NCBI RefSeq assembly: GCF_039538365.1
Contig: NZ_BAABCA010000001.1
Location: forward strand, 310,001-374,000
From: Postechiella marina
GTDB taxonomy: Bacteria; Bacteroidota; Bacteroidia; Flavobacteriales; Flavobacteriaceae
Length of the DNA stretch: 64,000 bases
Direction of reading: 5' to 3'
Shown: one piece after another, positions 56,796 to 64,000 of the stretch
Position numbering within the stretch: the first letter of the stretch is position 1
How the letters are laid out: every line of letters starts with the position of its first letter
Program-made: the position numbers and the translations under genes
The notes under the pieces: model-generated
The model's database searches: none
What the model saw: the letters and a program-made list of their open reading frames with translations, nothing else
Told to the model about the DNA's origin: nothing

Positions 56796-57182
56796 AAAAA
56801 TATAATAGTTGCCTTATCTATAAATTAAGGTATATAGACAAAGCTTATAAAAATAAAGCGTACAAGATTTAGTATATAAACAGGGTGGTTTATATATAAT
56901 GTGGCATAAAAGCCTAGCGTTAAAGCTATTTAAAAATTATAAAGCAGGAGGGATGAATTTATCCGATTGATTTCTAAAAACTAGAAAATTAAAGTTAAAG
57001 ACTCTGGTGTTTCTCTTTTCATGAATTCCTTTTCTCATTTTACAAAATTACGAAAATAGAGGTCTAATAGCAAATTACTAATGTTAAGGTTAGTACAAAT
57101 TAAGGGTTTTTAGGTTATGACTGTGTAAAGAAAAAAATAGATGCTTCTTTTTTGTATTTAGATTTTGTTTTGTAAAAAGGAT
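56796..57182. other. Gene-free stretch (387 bp) between GNAT and hipA
   Basis: I see no coding frame longer than about 14 codons with any sign of use, and no strong terminator. A short TTTCTA/TAGAAA hairpin is at 56971-56987. The promoter of the GNAT gene should be near the left end. Confidence 0.5.
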
Positions 57183-58493
57183 TTATAGTAGTTCTAAATT
57201 TTTATTTATTTTATCTTGTAATTCTGCTTTTACATGGGCTTTATTGGCATAAATGTTCCAATTAGCAACAGTATTGCTTATTTCTGTAATAATAGCGTTA
57301 GGTTTTTTTATGTTCATGCTTTTGGCAACGCTAAGTAAATCTGTTCTTGTAAAATTTTTACGTTTACCATTAATGCTAAGGGCGTGTTGGCTTACCCAAA
57401 CACTGCCGGGTCTGTAAGCGTAGCAAATGTCGTATGCAGGAGCAAGTTCCCAAACACTGTTTTGTTTTAGTCTAAAGGCAAAGTTTTTGGTGTGGTCGTC
57501 GCAATTTTTTGCAATAACATTAAATACCATACGTCTAAACATTTGTTCTGCTTGTGTATATGGTAAGCGTAATATACGCATGGTTTGAAAAAGTTGTTCG
57601 TAGCTAAAACTTAGCATTTCGTTAAAATCGTAATGCTGCATGGCGCAAAAGGTTTGTATGTGGTGTTTTGTACTGCCAGCATCTCTATCAAAACGTTTGG
57701 TCATAAAGTGCGCGCGACCATGCTCTTCTAGTAAATACGATTCCATCATGTCTATACCGCATGCTTTAGCCATGTAGTAGTAGGCCATTTCTATGCGTCC
57801 GTAACCTTTACTTTCTCCAAATTGTGCATCGCTAACACCGTCTAGTTTTATTAGCCAATGCTCGAATCCTTTTGGAGCATTTGTTTGTCCAGAACGTACT
57901 TGTCCTGTTTTTTTATTGTAAGCAATAATAGCTTTTGGTCTTGCGCCACCTGCCGATGTGCCTATTTTTAATATATCGAGCATGGCTTGTTGCTCGTTTT
58001 TACTAAGGTTGGTTTCAAAACTTTCGCGTTTGTTTAGCATACGTTGTGCTATATCTACTAGGCTATTAATTTCTACTTCAAAGGTGCGTTTATTGGGCTT
58101 TAACTGTGTGGGTTCAAACTCTAATGCCCCCATGCCTCTTGTGCCTATAAAACAGAGTTGCTCTACGGGATTCATGCTGTTTTCTGGGCGTCCGTTTTGG
58201 GCTAGCCAACTGTTAATAAGTTGGTTACCGTATTTATCTGGAAGCACATCGGCTAAAAGCCCTGGTAAGCCTTTAAAAGTATCGTAGTCTGCGTTTCTAG
58301 ATATTCTTAATTCTGGAAACGAGAAGATGTTGGTGTTCGATTTTATTGGGATTTTAATTGGTGATAAATCTAGTCCAGAGGCTTTAAATTTAGTATCGTA
58401 TTCAAAACTTGCTACTTTGGTGGTATCGTTCCAAGATACAGCGCCAACTGTTTGTCCCCATATTTTAACAAATGCTGTGTTTGTGCTTACCAT
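57183..58493 (-). CDS. hipA: HipA-type serine/threonine kinase toxin
   Basis: A 436-residue HipA homologue. In E. coli HipA phosphorylates glutamyl-tRNA synthetase and causes dormancy. The P-loop-like GTSAGGARPKAI (about residue 177), catalytic NCDDHTKNFAF (about 310) and metal-site LAPAYDI (about 333) are intact. It is one full-length chain rather than the split form found in some Bacteroidota. The start overlaps the hipB end by seven bases, so the two are coupled. GC content and codon use (more GCG, GTG, CTG) are slightly higher than in neighbours, which may mark an acquired module. Confidence 0.93.
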   Translation of the reverse strand: MVSTNTAFVKIWGQTVGAVSWNDTTKVASFEYDTKFKASGLDLSPIKIPIKSNTNIFSFPELRISRNADYDTFKGLPGLLADVLPDKYGNQLINSWLAQNGRPENSMNPVEQLCFIGTRGMGALEFEPTQLKPNKRTFEVEINSLVDIAQRMLNKRESFETNLSKNEQQAMLDILKIGTSAGGARPKAIIAYNKKTGQVRSGQTNAPKGFEHWLIKLDGVSDAQFGESKGYGRIEMAYYYMAKACGIDMMESYLLEEHGRAHFMTKRFDRDAGSTKHHIQTFCAMQHYDFNEMLSFSYEQLFQTMRILRLPYTQAEQMFRRMVFNVIAKNCDDHTKNFAFRLKQNSVWELAPAYDICYAYRPGSVWVSQHALSINGKRKNFTRTDLLSVAKSMNIKKPNAIITEISNTVANWNIYANKAHVKAELQDKINKNLELL

Positions 58494-58831
58494 TCGCTTT
58501 GGTTGTTAGTGTTATTGTCTGTATTACGAGCACGTTGCCTTTTTTGTTTTTCTAGTTTTGCAAGGGCTATTGGACTTACTTGTGTTTCTATTTTAAAGTT
58601 ATTTAAAACATGCAGCAAATCTAGCGCGCGTAGTATTTGTATAAGTGATGTTAACGAAATGGCTTCTCCGTTTTCTATTTGGCTAAGCGTCCATCGGTTT
58701 ATACCTGCGTGTTCTGCTATTTGACTTTGTGTTTTGTTTTTAGCTAAACGCTGATGTTTTATATATTTACCTATGGATTCAATGATAGATTTATCGGTCA
58801 TTGAAGCCCAGTCTGTGTTGGTATTTCCCAT
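58487..58831 (-). CDS. hipB: HipB-type antitoxin, XRE family
   Basis: A 114-residue helix-turn-helix protein (KTQSQIAEHAGINRWTLSQIENGEAI, about residues 36-62 being the HTH). It should bind HipA and repress its own operon. The C-terminal tail is basic (KLEKQKRQRARN) and disordered-looking, longer than in E. coli HipB (88 residues). The start codon overlaps an ATTGTAAAT half-site repeated upstream. Confidence 0.93.
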   Translation of the reverse strand: MGNTNTDWASMTDKSIIESIGKYIKHQRLAKNKTQSQIAEHAGINRWTLSQIENGEAISLTSLIQILRALDLLHVLNNFKIETQVSPIALAKLEKQKRQRARNTDNNTNNQSEW

Positions 58832-58914
58832 TGTAAATATGGTTTTTTATATTTAATGTTGGTTTTTACAATCGTAAATTTACGAAAAATATTTTTACTT
58901 TAATGATTGTAAAT
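58830..58914 (-). promoter_or_regulatory. Putative HipB operator region
   Basis: Upstream of hipB are three copies of TTTACAAT/ATTGTAAA half-sites: 58830-58838, 58865-58873 (inverted) and 58905-58914, the last two forming an inverted pair TTTACAATC/GATTGTAAA, and a perfect 12-base palindrome CGTAAATTTACG at 58873-58884. A HipB dimer binding repeated palindromes for autorepression is the known design in E. coli. The promoter itself was not identified. Confidence 0.55.
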
Positions 58915-59018
58915 ACCATCAATAAGTGTGTTTTTAGTTTTTAATGTTGGTTTATACCAGCTTTTGTGTGTTAGGTAAAAGGTAATTGTAAGGGAGTAAC
59001 TGTTTTTTGTAGGTAAGT

Positions 59019-59169
59019 GCGCTAAGGATTGAAGCGGCATCCTTTTTTTATTTAATATGCTAAAAGTATGTGCTTTTAAATTGAATTTTGTTGTTAGCTG
59101 TGTTGTTTATTTTAGTCTATTGCATTTAAAAAAGATATAGCGAAAAGCCTGACCCTTGTGGTAGCGCCC
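59019..59169 (-). repeat. Dispersed intergenic repeat, copy 3 (inverted)
   Basis: On the minus strand this starts with GGGCGCTACCACAAGGGTC then AGGCTTTTCGC, and ends with CGCTTCAATCCTTAGCGC. Head and tail match the copy at 20412, but the middle is longer (151 bases in all). The terminal repeats are GCGCTA and TAGCGC, both changed from GCGTTA and TAACGC in the first copy. It lies between hipBA and the DUF6048 gene. Confidence 0.8.
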
Positions 59170-59195
59170 AAATTATTTTAAAACGTGTGCTTGTT

Positions 59196-59924
59196 TTATT
59201 TTTTATATAGCGGAATTCTATAAGATATTGAATAGCCAAAGCCTGCGCCAATACCAGCGCTATCGAATGTTTTGCCGAAACCTGGTATATAAATGTTTGT
59301 AAAGTTATCTGGCTCTGTGTCTGTTACTTTACCTCTTAGTTGTACGTTAAGACCTAGGTAGAAATTGTTAAAAAGTTCTGCTTTCATACCTATAATTACT
59401 TCTAACCAAACTGCTGTTAAGCCATCAAATTCTTGGGCTTGATTAGAGGAGAATTGTGGTGCCCAATATTGATTTGTACTGTATGTGGTAAAGTTGTTTA
59501 AGGTGTGATTGAAGGAACTTAGGCCTAAGCGAAAGCCTGAGTATATCATGTTATCCATGTTTAGCCAGTTTTCGTACATGTTGTAGTCTATACCTGCTTT
59601 TATGTATGTGCCTTGTGTGGTTATGTTTAGGTAGCTGTTTTCGTCTGTTTTCTCTTCGATACCTATTTCTCCTGCTATATATAGGTTTTTTTTAAGTCTG
59701 TAGTCTGCAGTTATTTCGAACCCAGAATACTCGTCGCTAGCAAATGTTCTTGCTAGTTTAGCTATGTCTACACCAACACGTAAACCGTATTTGTCTTTAA
59801 ATTTTAAAGAGTCATTAACTTTTGTAGGTTCTGGTATGCTATCGTTTTGTGCGTTTAAAGACACGTTAAAGCAAAGCATTACAATAATACTAGTGAAATA
59901 AATTAAAGTGCGTTGCTGTTTCAT
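59196..59924 (-). CDS. DUF6048 family protein
   Basis: A 242-residue exported protein, recognised from its flavobacterial neighbourhood (DUF6452, rlmD). The N-terminus has a signal peptide, and the chain is beta-rich with repeated GLRVGVDI- and AGIDYNMY-like strands, which suggests a small outer-membrane barrel. A clear start is the ATG at 59924, overlapping the end of the preceding gene by 35 bases. Function unknown. Confidence 0.85.
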   Translation of the reverse strand: MKQQRTLIYFTSIIVMLCFNVSLNAQNDSIPEPTKVNDSLKFKDKYGLRVGVDIAKLARTFASDEYSGFEITADYRLKKNLYIAGEIGIEEKTDENSYLNITTQGTYIKAGIDYNMYENWLNMDNMIYSGFRLGLSSFNHTLNNFTTYSTNQYWAPQFSSNQAQEFDGLTAVWLEVIIGMKAELFNNFYLGLNVQLRGKVTDTEPDNFTNIYIPGFGKTFDSAGIGAGFGYSISYRIPLYKK

Positions 59925-60435
59925 CTTCTACAGATTGATTGTCGTTTATAGATTCTCTTGATAATATCCAGTTGTCTCCATCGTCCTCAATGCTAATGGT
60001 TACATTGTTAAAAATGGTTTTATAGCCACAGGCTCTAGACACAAAAACAAGTTCTGTACTATAGTTTATGGTTATTAAATCTGGGTTTCCGCCAATAACA
60101 TCGTCTGTTTCGTCGTCTGGTGTATCGTTATCGTCGTATGTGTACTCTTTGTAAATTATATATTGTGTGGCAGTAGAGTCTGTTTTTAATGGTAGTATAA
60201 TATTATTTGTATTTACTATGGCATAACCATCTAGCACATTGTCGTTACCTACGCCTACAGCAACTAAACCAAATACATTTTTGCTGTTTTCTTGAATGGA
60301 AACATCGTAAAAATCAATAATTAATCTAGGGGTTGTAGGTGTGCTTTCTGGACAAATATCATCGCGCTCGCAACTTATGGTTGTGCAAATTGCTAAAGCA
60401 ATAACTACCATGGCAATATATTTAAAGTACTTCAT
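59890..60435 (-). CDS. DUF6452 family lipoprotein
   Basis: A small exported protein of about 181 residues. I use the ATG at 60435 (MKYFKYIAMVVIALAICTTISC), which gives a clean lipobox; upstream ATGs at 60447 and 60465 add residues before the signal. The mature start CERDDICPESTPTTPRL matches DUF6452, a family recurring with DUF6048 and rlmD in flavobacteria. There is an acidic middle (DDNDTPDDETDD). Its role is unknown. Confidence 0.85.
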   Translation of the reverse strand: MKYFKYIAMVVIALAICTTISCERDDICPESTPTTPRLIIDFYDVSIQENSKNVFGLVAVGVGNDNVLDGYAIVNTNNIILPLKTDSTATQYIIYKEYTYDDNDTPDDETDDVIGGNPDLITINYSTELVFVSRACGYKTIFNNVTISIEDDGDNWILSRESINDNQSVEDETATHFNLFH

Positions 60436-60485
60436 TTTATTTTGCATAGATTTTACAATACACATAAAGTGCTAGTGGGGTTTAC

Positions 60486-61901
60486 TTATCGTTTTATTAA
60501 AAGCACTACATTTTCGACATGAAAAGTTTGCGGAAACATATCTACAGCTTGCGTTTTTACTACTTTGTACATGTCGTCCATAAGTTCTAAATCTCTAGCT
60601 TGTGTTGCACTATTACAGCTTACATAAACTACTTTTTCTGGAGCTATATTTAAAATTTGTTTAACAACATCTTTATGCATACCGTCTCTTGGCGGATCTG
60701 TAATTATTACATCTGGATGCCCGTGAGTAGCTATAAATGCGTCGTTAAAAACATGTTTCATGTCTCCAACAAAGAATTCAACGTTATTTATTTTATTTAA
60801 TTGTGCATTTTCTTTGGCTGCTGTAATAGCATCTGGTACAGACTCTACACCAATTACTTTTTTAGCGTGTTTAGCAACAAACTGGGCAATGGTGCCTGTG
60901 CCTGTATATAAATCGTAAACTAGCTCGTTGCCAGATAATTCTGCAAAGTTTCGTGTTATTTTATACAATTCGAAAGCTTGATCTGAATTGGTTTGATAAA
61001 ATGATTTGGCGTTTATTTTAAATTTTAAACCTTCCATTTCTTCAAAGATATGATCGTTTCCTTTGTAAAGAATCACGTCTTGATCGTAAATAGTATCGTT
61101 AGCTTTGCCATTAATAACATATTGTAAAGATGTTATTTCTGGAAATGTTTCTGCTAGAAAGTCTAAGATTAATTCGCGCTTGTTTTTGTCTTCTTTAAAA
61201 AACTGAATCATTACCATAATGTCGCCTGTACTAGATGTACGAATCATCATGGTACGCAATAATCCGGTTTGGTTACGTGTGTTAAAAAACTCTAAATTAT
61301 GGTCTAAAGCAAATTGTTTAACAGCATTTCTTATGGCGTTAGATGGATCGGCTTGTAAGTGGCATTTTTTTACATCTAAAATTTTATCCCACATACCAGG
61401 AATGTGAAAGCCTAGAGCGTTTCTGTCTCCTAAATCTTCGTCAGACTGAACTTCTTCTAGTGTTAGCCATCGGCTATCGCTAAAAGAAAACTCCATTTTA
61501 TTTCTATAAAAATACTGGTTAGCAGATCCTAAAATAGGAGTAACCTCTGGTAATTCTATATGGCCAATGCGTGTTAGGTTGTTTGTAACTTCTTTTTGTT
61601 TGTAAAAAAGTTGGTGTTCGTAGCCCATATCTTGCCATTTGCAACCACCACAGGTTCCAAAATGCTCGCAAGCGGGTTCGGTTCTTTTATCAGATAATTT
61701 ATGGAAAACAGTTGCTTTTCCTTCGTAATATGCTTTTCTTTTTTTAAACGTTTGTACATCTACAACATCGCCAGGTACAGCATTTGGTAAAAAAATAACT
61801 TTACCATCTGGTGCTTTGCCAATAGTTTTTCCTTTGGCTCCAGCGTCTATAATTTCTACGTTTTCAAAAATTTGTTTTCTTGCGTTTCTTCTTCTTGACA
61901 T
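60486..61901 (-). CDS. rlmD: 23S rRNA (uracil(1939)-C(5))-methyltransferase RlmD
   Basis: A 471-residue TrmA/RumA-type enzyme that methylates U1939 of 23S rRNA. It has an N-terminal TRAM domain (about residues 5-65), a [4Fe-4S]-type cysteine set (CEHFGTCGGCKWQ, about 85), the SAM motif DLYTGTGTIAQF (about 320) and the catalytic cysteine in VYVSCNSATQARD. TDPPRDGMHK is the active-site loop. It heads a run with DUF6452 and DUF6048 downstream, a gene order typical of flavobacteria. Confidence 0.95.
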   Translation of the reverse strand: MSRRRNARKQIFENVEIIDAGAKGKTIGKAPDGKVIFLPNAVPGDVVDVQTFKKRKAYYEGKATVFHKLSDKRTEPACEHFGTCGGCKWQDMGYEHQLFYKQKEVTNNLTRIGHIELPEVTPILGSANQYFYRNKMEFSFSDSRWLTLEEVQSDEDLGDRNALGFHIPGMWDKILDVKKCHLQADPSNAIRNAVKQFALDHNLEFFNTRNQTGLLRTMMIRTSSTGDIMVMIQFFKEDKNKRELILDFLAETFPEITSLQYVINGKANDTIYDQDVILYKGNDHIFEEMEGLKFKINAKSFYQTNSDQAFELYKITRNFAELSGNELVYDLYTGTGTIAQFVAKHAKKVIGVESVPDAITAAKENAQLNKINNVEFFVGDMKHVFNDAFIATHGHPDVIITDPPRDGMHKDVVKQILNIAPEKVVYVSCNSATQARDLELMDDMYKVVKTQAVDMFPQTFHVENVVLLIKR

Positions 61902-62221
61902 GCTGCAAAAATAGTGAACTCATTTATACTTTTTTGATTGAAGAGAAAAAAGTTATTTTCTTTTTAATTTTTGTTTTTTGTAAGACCGAAAGGATTATTT
62001 TTTTTATAAATATAAAGAAGTGTAAATACTAAATTTTAGTTTAAAAATAAGAGCTAAAAATAAAAAAAGGAAGATGAGAATCTTTTTTTTAGAATCTCTT
62101 AATATTTACTAAATTGCAGCCTCCTAGGGATGATTTCTCTCCCACGCTGCTTTTTCGGGTTCTTCGAAAGAATAAAGGTACAGAAGGAATGGTTATTTTA
62201 TTAATTTAAAAACAAATTAAA
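61902..62221. other. Gene-free stretch between rlmD and rocD with a structured rocD leader
   Basis: AT-rich DNA except for a compact GC-rich patch at about 62116-62170, 50-100 bases ahead of rocD. Nothing coding of note: a 12-codon frame at 62074-62112 is probably chance. The patch is described in its own entry. Confidence 0.6.
62116..62170 (+). promoter_or_regulatory. Structured leader of rocD (possible RNA element)
   Basis: A GC-rich segment in otherwise AT-rich DNA, about 50 bases before the rocD start. GCAGC and GCTGC at its ends can pair, enclosing a GGGA/TCCC stem around TGATTTCTC. A second hairpin follows (TTTCG/CGAAA around GGTTCTT). The nested design resembles a cis-acting RNA. I do not recognise a named riboswitch. 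An sRNA or a protein-binding site is also possible. Confidence 0.4.
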
Positions 62222-63466
62222 ATGGCTGTTTTAAACACATTAACATCTCAGCAAGCAATTGAATTAGAAAACAAGTATGGTGCTCACAACTACCACCCTT
62301 TACCAGTAGTATTGGCAAAAGGAGAAGGCGTTTATGTATGGGACGTAGAAGGAAAAAAATATTACGATTTCCTATCTGCTTACTCTGCGGTAAACCAAGG
62401 GCATTGTCATCCAAAAATTGTTAATGCTATGGTGCAACAAGCACAAACATTAACACTAACATCTAGAGCATTTTATAATGATATGCTTGGCAAATATGAG
62501 AAGTTTGCATGCGAATTTTTTGGTTTTGATAAGCTTTTACCAATGAATACTGGAGCTGAAGCTGTAGAAACTGCATTAAAGCTTTCAAGAAAATGGGCTT
62601 ACGAAGTAAAAGGTATTGAAGAAAATAAAGCCGAAATTATAGTTTGCGAAAATAATTTTCATGGACGTACAACTACAATTATTTCGTTTTCTAACGATCC
62701 TGTTGCTCGTAAAAACTTTGGTCCTTATGCTAATGGTTTTATAAAAATTGAATACGATAATTTAGAAGCTTTAGAGCATGCTTTAAAAAACAATCCTAAT
62801 GTGGCTGCTTTTTTAGTAGAGCCAATACAAGGTGAAGCGGGAGTATATGTTCCAGGAGAAAACTACTTAGCAAAAGCAAAAGCATTATGCGAAGCGTATA
62901 ATGTATTGTTTATTGCAGACGAAGTGCAAACAGGTATAGCTAGAACAGGGCAACTATTAGCTGTAGATCACGAGAATGTAAAACCAGATGTTTTAATTCT
63001 TGGTAAAGCCATAAGTGGAGGAGTTTACCCTGTTAGTGCTGTTTTAGCTAATAATACAGTTATGGATGTTATTAAGCCAGGAAACCATGGTAGTACTTTT
63101 GGAGGTAACCCAGTAGCTGCAGCTGTAGCTATGGCAGCTTTAGAGGTAGTAAGAGATGAAGAACTGTCTAAAAACGCAGAAACTTTAGGGCGATTATTTA
63201 GAAGTGAATTAGCTAAATTTATAGAAACAAGTAATATTGCAACGTTGGTAAGAGGTAAAGGTTTGCTAAATGCTGTAGTAATTAATGATACAGAAGATAG
63301 CGATACAGCTTGGAATATTTGTATGGCACTTCGAGACAATGGATTGTTAGCAAAACCAACACATGGTAATATTATACGTTTTGCTCCACCTTTAGTAATG
63401 ACAGAAGCAGAATTGCTTGATTGTGTTAGTATAATTACTAAAACGCTAAAACAATTCGAAAAATAA
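62222..63466 (+). CDS. rocD: Ornithine aminotransferase
   Basis: A PLP enzyme of 414 residues that converts ornithine and 2-oxoglutarate to glutamate semialdehyde and glutamate, feeding proline and glutamate metabolism. Marks are NTGAEAVETALKLSRKW, the FHGRTTTIISFS segment, the cofactor-ring aspartate in IADEVQTGIARTG and the PLP lysine in LGKAISGGVYPVSA (about residue 262). It is expected to work with ProC, encoded 7 kb away. It ends at a strong hairpin. Confidence 0.96.
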   Translation: MAVLNTLTSQQAIELENKYGAHNYHPLPVVLAKGEGVYVWDVEGKKYYDFLSAYSAVNQGHCHPKIVNAMVQQAQTLTLTSRAFYNDMLGKYEKFACEFFGFDKLLPMNTGAEAVETALKLSRKWAYEVKGIEENKAEIIVCENNFHGRTTTIISFSNDPVARKNFGPYANGFIKIEYDNLEALEHALKNNPNVAAFLVEPIQGEAGVYVPGENYLAKAKALCEAYNVLFIADEVQTGIARTGQLLAVDHENVKPDVLILGKAISGGVYPVSAVLANNTVMDVIKPGNHGSTFGGNPVAAAVAMAALEVVRDEELSKNAETLGRLFRSELAKFIETSNIATLVRGKGLLNAVVINDTEDSDTAWNICMALRDNGLLAKPTHGNIIRFAPPLVMTEAELLDCVSIITKTLKQFEK

Positions 63467-63485
63467 AATAGAATAAAAAGCAAGT

Positions 63486-63512
63486 AAAAAAGCGACCATT
63501 GGTCGCTTTTTT
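63486..63512. terminator. Bidirectional terminator between rocD and the CCC-motif gene
   Basis: A 12-base perfect inverted repeat (arms 63486-63497 and 63501-63512, core GCGACC/GGTCGC) around ATT, with A-run and T-run on the two sides. It ends rocD (+) and the minus-strand membrane gene. Confidence 0.9.
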
Positions 63513-63533
63513 TATTTATATAAATTAGTGAGA

Positions 63534-63866
63534 TTATTGCCCCATTAATTCTTTTATTTTTTCTTGCATTAATTCTGGATCTTGCATACCGTCTAGTCCA
63601 AAGTAAGCAATAATACCTATGTAATATACTAAAGATAAAACACTAAGCACAATACCAACAATAGCTAATATTTTTCCCGTTTTTACATTTTGAAATCCAG
63701 TATATGCTTCAGGATTTTCAGAGTAAATTTGAGTCGCTTTTTTAGCTAATACAATGGCTACTATACCAAGTATTAAACCAACAATACCGTAACAACAGCA
63801 TGTTACAATAGATAAGATTCCAAAAACGAGTATAAGCGTTGCATTAGGTAATTTTTGTTGTTCCAT
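63534..63866 (-). CDS. CCC-motif membrane protein
   Basis: A 110-residue inner-membrane protein of the flavobacterial CCC-motif (DUF4190-like) type: two membrane helices (about 8-38 and 68-92), the first with the triple cysteine TCCCYG. The name comes from the family; function is unknown. Its ATG is 21 bases after the stop of the next upstream gene, another membrane protein, so they likely form an operon. Confidence 0.85.
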   Translation of the reverse strand: MEQQKLPNATLILVFGILSIVTCCCYGIVGLILGIVAIVLAKKATQIYSENPEAYTGFQNVKTGKILAIVGIVLSVLSLVYYIGIIAYFGLDGMQDPELMQEKIKELMGQ

Positions 63867-63886
63867 TTTAAGTAAATTAGTTGTGG

Positions 63887-64000
63887 TTATAAAAATGTTT
63901 TAATGATAAAGCTAGTTACTATTATAACAGCGTTTAATACAGCCAAAATAAGAATTATTTTACTAGCATACTTAAAATTTTTAAAAGTATTAAAAGCTAT
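63887..64000 (-). CDS. C-terminal end of a membrane protein (cut by the window)
   Basis: Reading the minus strand from the right edge gives 37 codons and a TAA at 63887: a basic stretch (NTFKNFKYASK) followed by one membrane helix (IILILAVLNAVIIVTSFII). The start and most of the gene lie beyond the window. It is 20 bases upstream of the CCC-motif gene and in the same direction. Family not identified. Confidence 0.65.
   Translation of the reverse strand: MAFNTFKNFKYASKIILILAVLNAVIIVTSFIIKTFL

Noticed and set aside
56981..57022. A 13-residue frame on the minus strand (MKRETPESLTLIF)
   Set aside because: Too short and with no homologue known to me; it may be chance in the AT-rich gap.
57183..58831. 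hipBA as a new defence or toxin system
   Set aside because: Both proteins carry the standard HipA and HipB motifs; it is a known toxin-antitoxin type.
62074..62112. A 12-codon frame upstream of the rocD leader (MRIFFLESLNIY)
   Set aside because: No run of arginine or ornithine-related codons as an attenuator peptide would have, and no spacing that suggests use.
1..64000. CRISPR array, prophage, transposon or integrative element
   Set aside because: No regularly spaced repeats, phage genes, transposase, integrase or tRNA-bounded duplications were seen.

Overview
The window is a piece of a low-GC chromosome from a member of the Bacteroidota, almost certainly a marine Flavobacteriaceae. The signs are: genes without Shine-Dalgarno sites but with A-rich leaders, frequent TTG starts, several -7 elements of the TAnnTTTG type, flavobacterial-only families (DUF6452, DUF6048, the CCC-motif membrane protein, a 437-residue Fe-S membrane protein next to its CCG partner), BshA of bacillithiol synthesis, and a GH16 agarase/porphyranase-like enzyme. 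I cannot fix the genus; an Olleya/Lacinutrix/Winogradskyella-like organism would fit. Most of the window is ordinary chromosomal backbone. I saw no rRNA or tRNA gene, CRISPR array, prophage, transposase or integrase.

Layout. 1-5.5 kb: tsaD (cut by the window edge) divergent from tamB. 5.6-9.8 kb: pfkA and gap, a strong terminator, an N-acetylglucosamine-kinase-like protein and a two-half ABC ATPase. 9.8-13.9 kb: kdgK and guaC on the minus strand, a hybrid histidine kinase, RidA. 14-19 kb: envelope genes lptD, an N-acetylmuramoyl-L-alanine amidase and an MlaD-type MCE protein. 19-23.3 kb: two Fe-S redox proteins, a conserved unknown and serB. 23.4-27.2 kb: imelysin / di-heme oxidoreductase / imelysin, a probable iron-uptake operon behind a putative iron operator. 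27.3-32 kb: a GH3-serine hydrolase fusion, bshA, def. 32-38 kb: a tripartite RND efflux operon on the minus strand. 38-42.1 kb: a small secreted protein, a TonB-type receptor and the GH16 enzyme. 42.7-46.9 kb: acetate uptake and activation (DUF4212, Na+/solute symporter, acs). 47-53.6 kb: OsmC, miaA, a voltage-gated-type K+ channel, an exonuclease/GIY-YIG fusion, a YggS homologue, a 3-hydroxybutyryl-CoA dehydrogenase and a Gfo/Idh/MocA oxidoreductase. 53.8-56.8 kb: pcm and proB-proC with two small genes. 57-58.9 kb: hipBA. 59-62 kb: DUF6048, DUF6452, rlmD. 62-64 kb: rocD behind a structured leader, and two small membrane proteins.

Functional links visible here: glycolysis (pfkA, gap), acetate activation (symporter and acs), proline/ornithine metabolism (proB, proC, rocD), cell-wall recycling (GH3 fusion, amidase, GlcNAc kinase) and outer-membrane building (lptD, tamB, mlaD).

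The most interesting things are not gene content. Three copies of an intergenic repeat (about 20.4, 44.7 and 59.1 kb) share a GC-rich head and a conserved tail, and their terminal inverted repeats show a compensating base change between copies. A hairpin upstream of the iron operon looks like both the serB terminator and a Fur-like operator. miaA has no ATG, GTG or TTG ahead of its P-loop, so an ATT start is implied. rocD is preceded by an unexplained GC-rich structured leader. I did not find a convincing undescribed multi-gene system.
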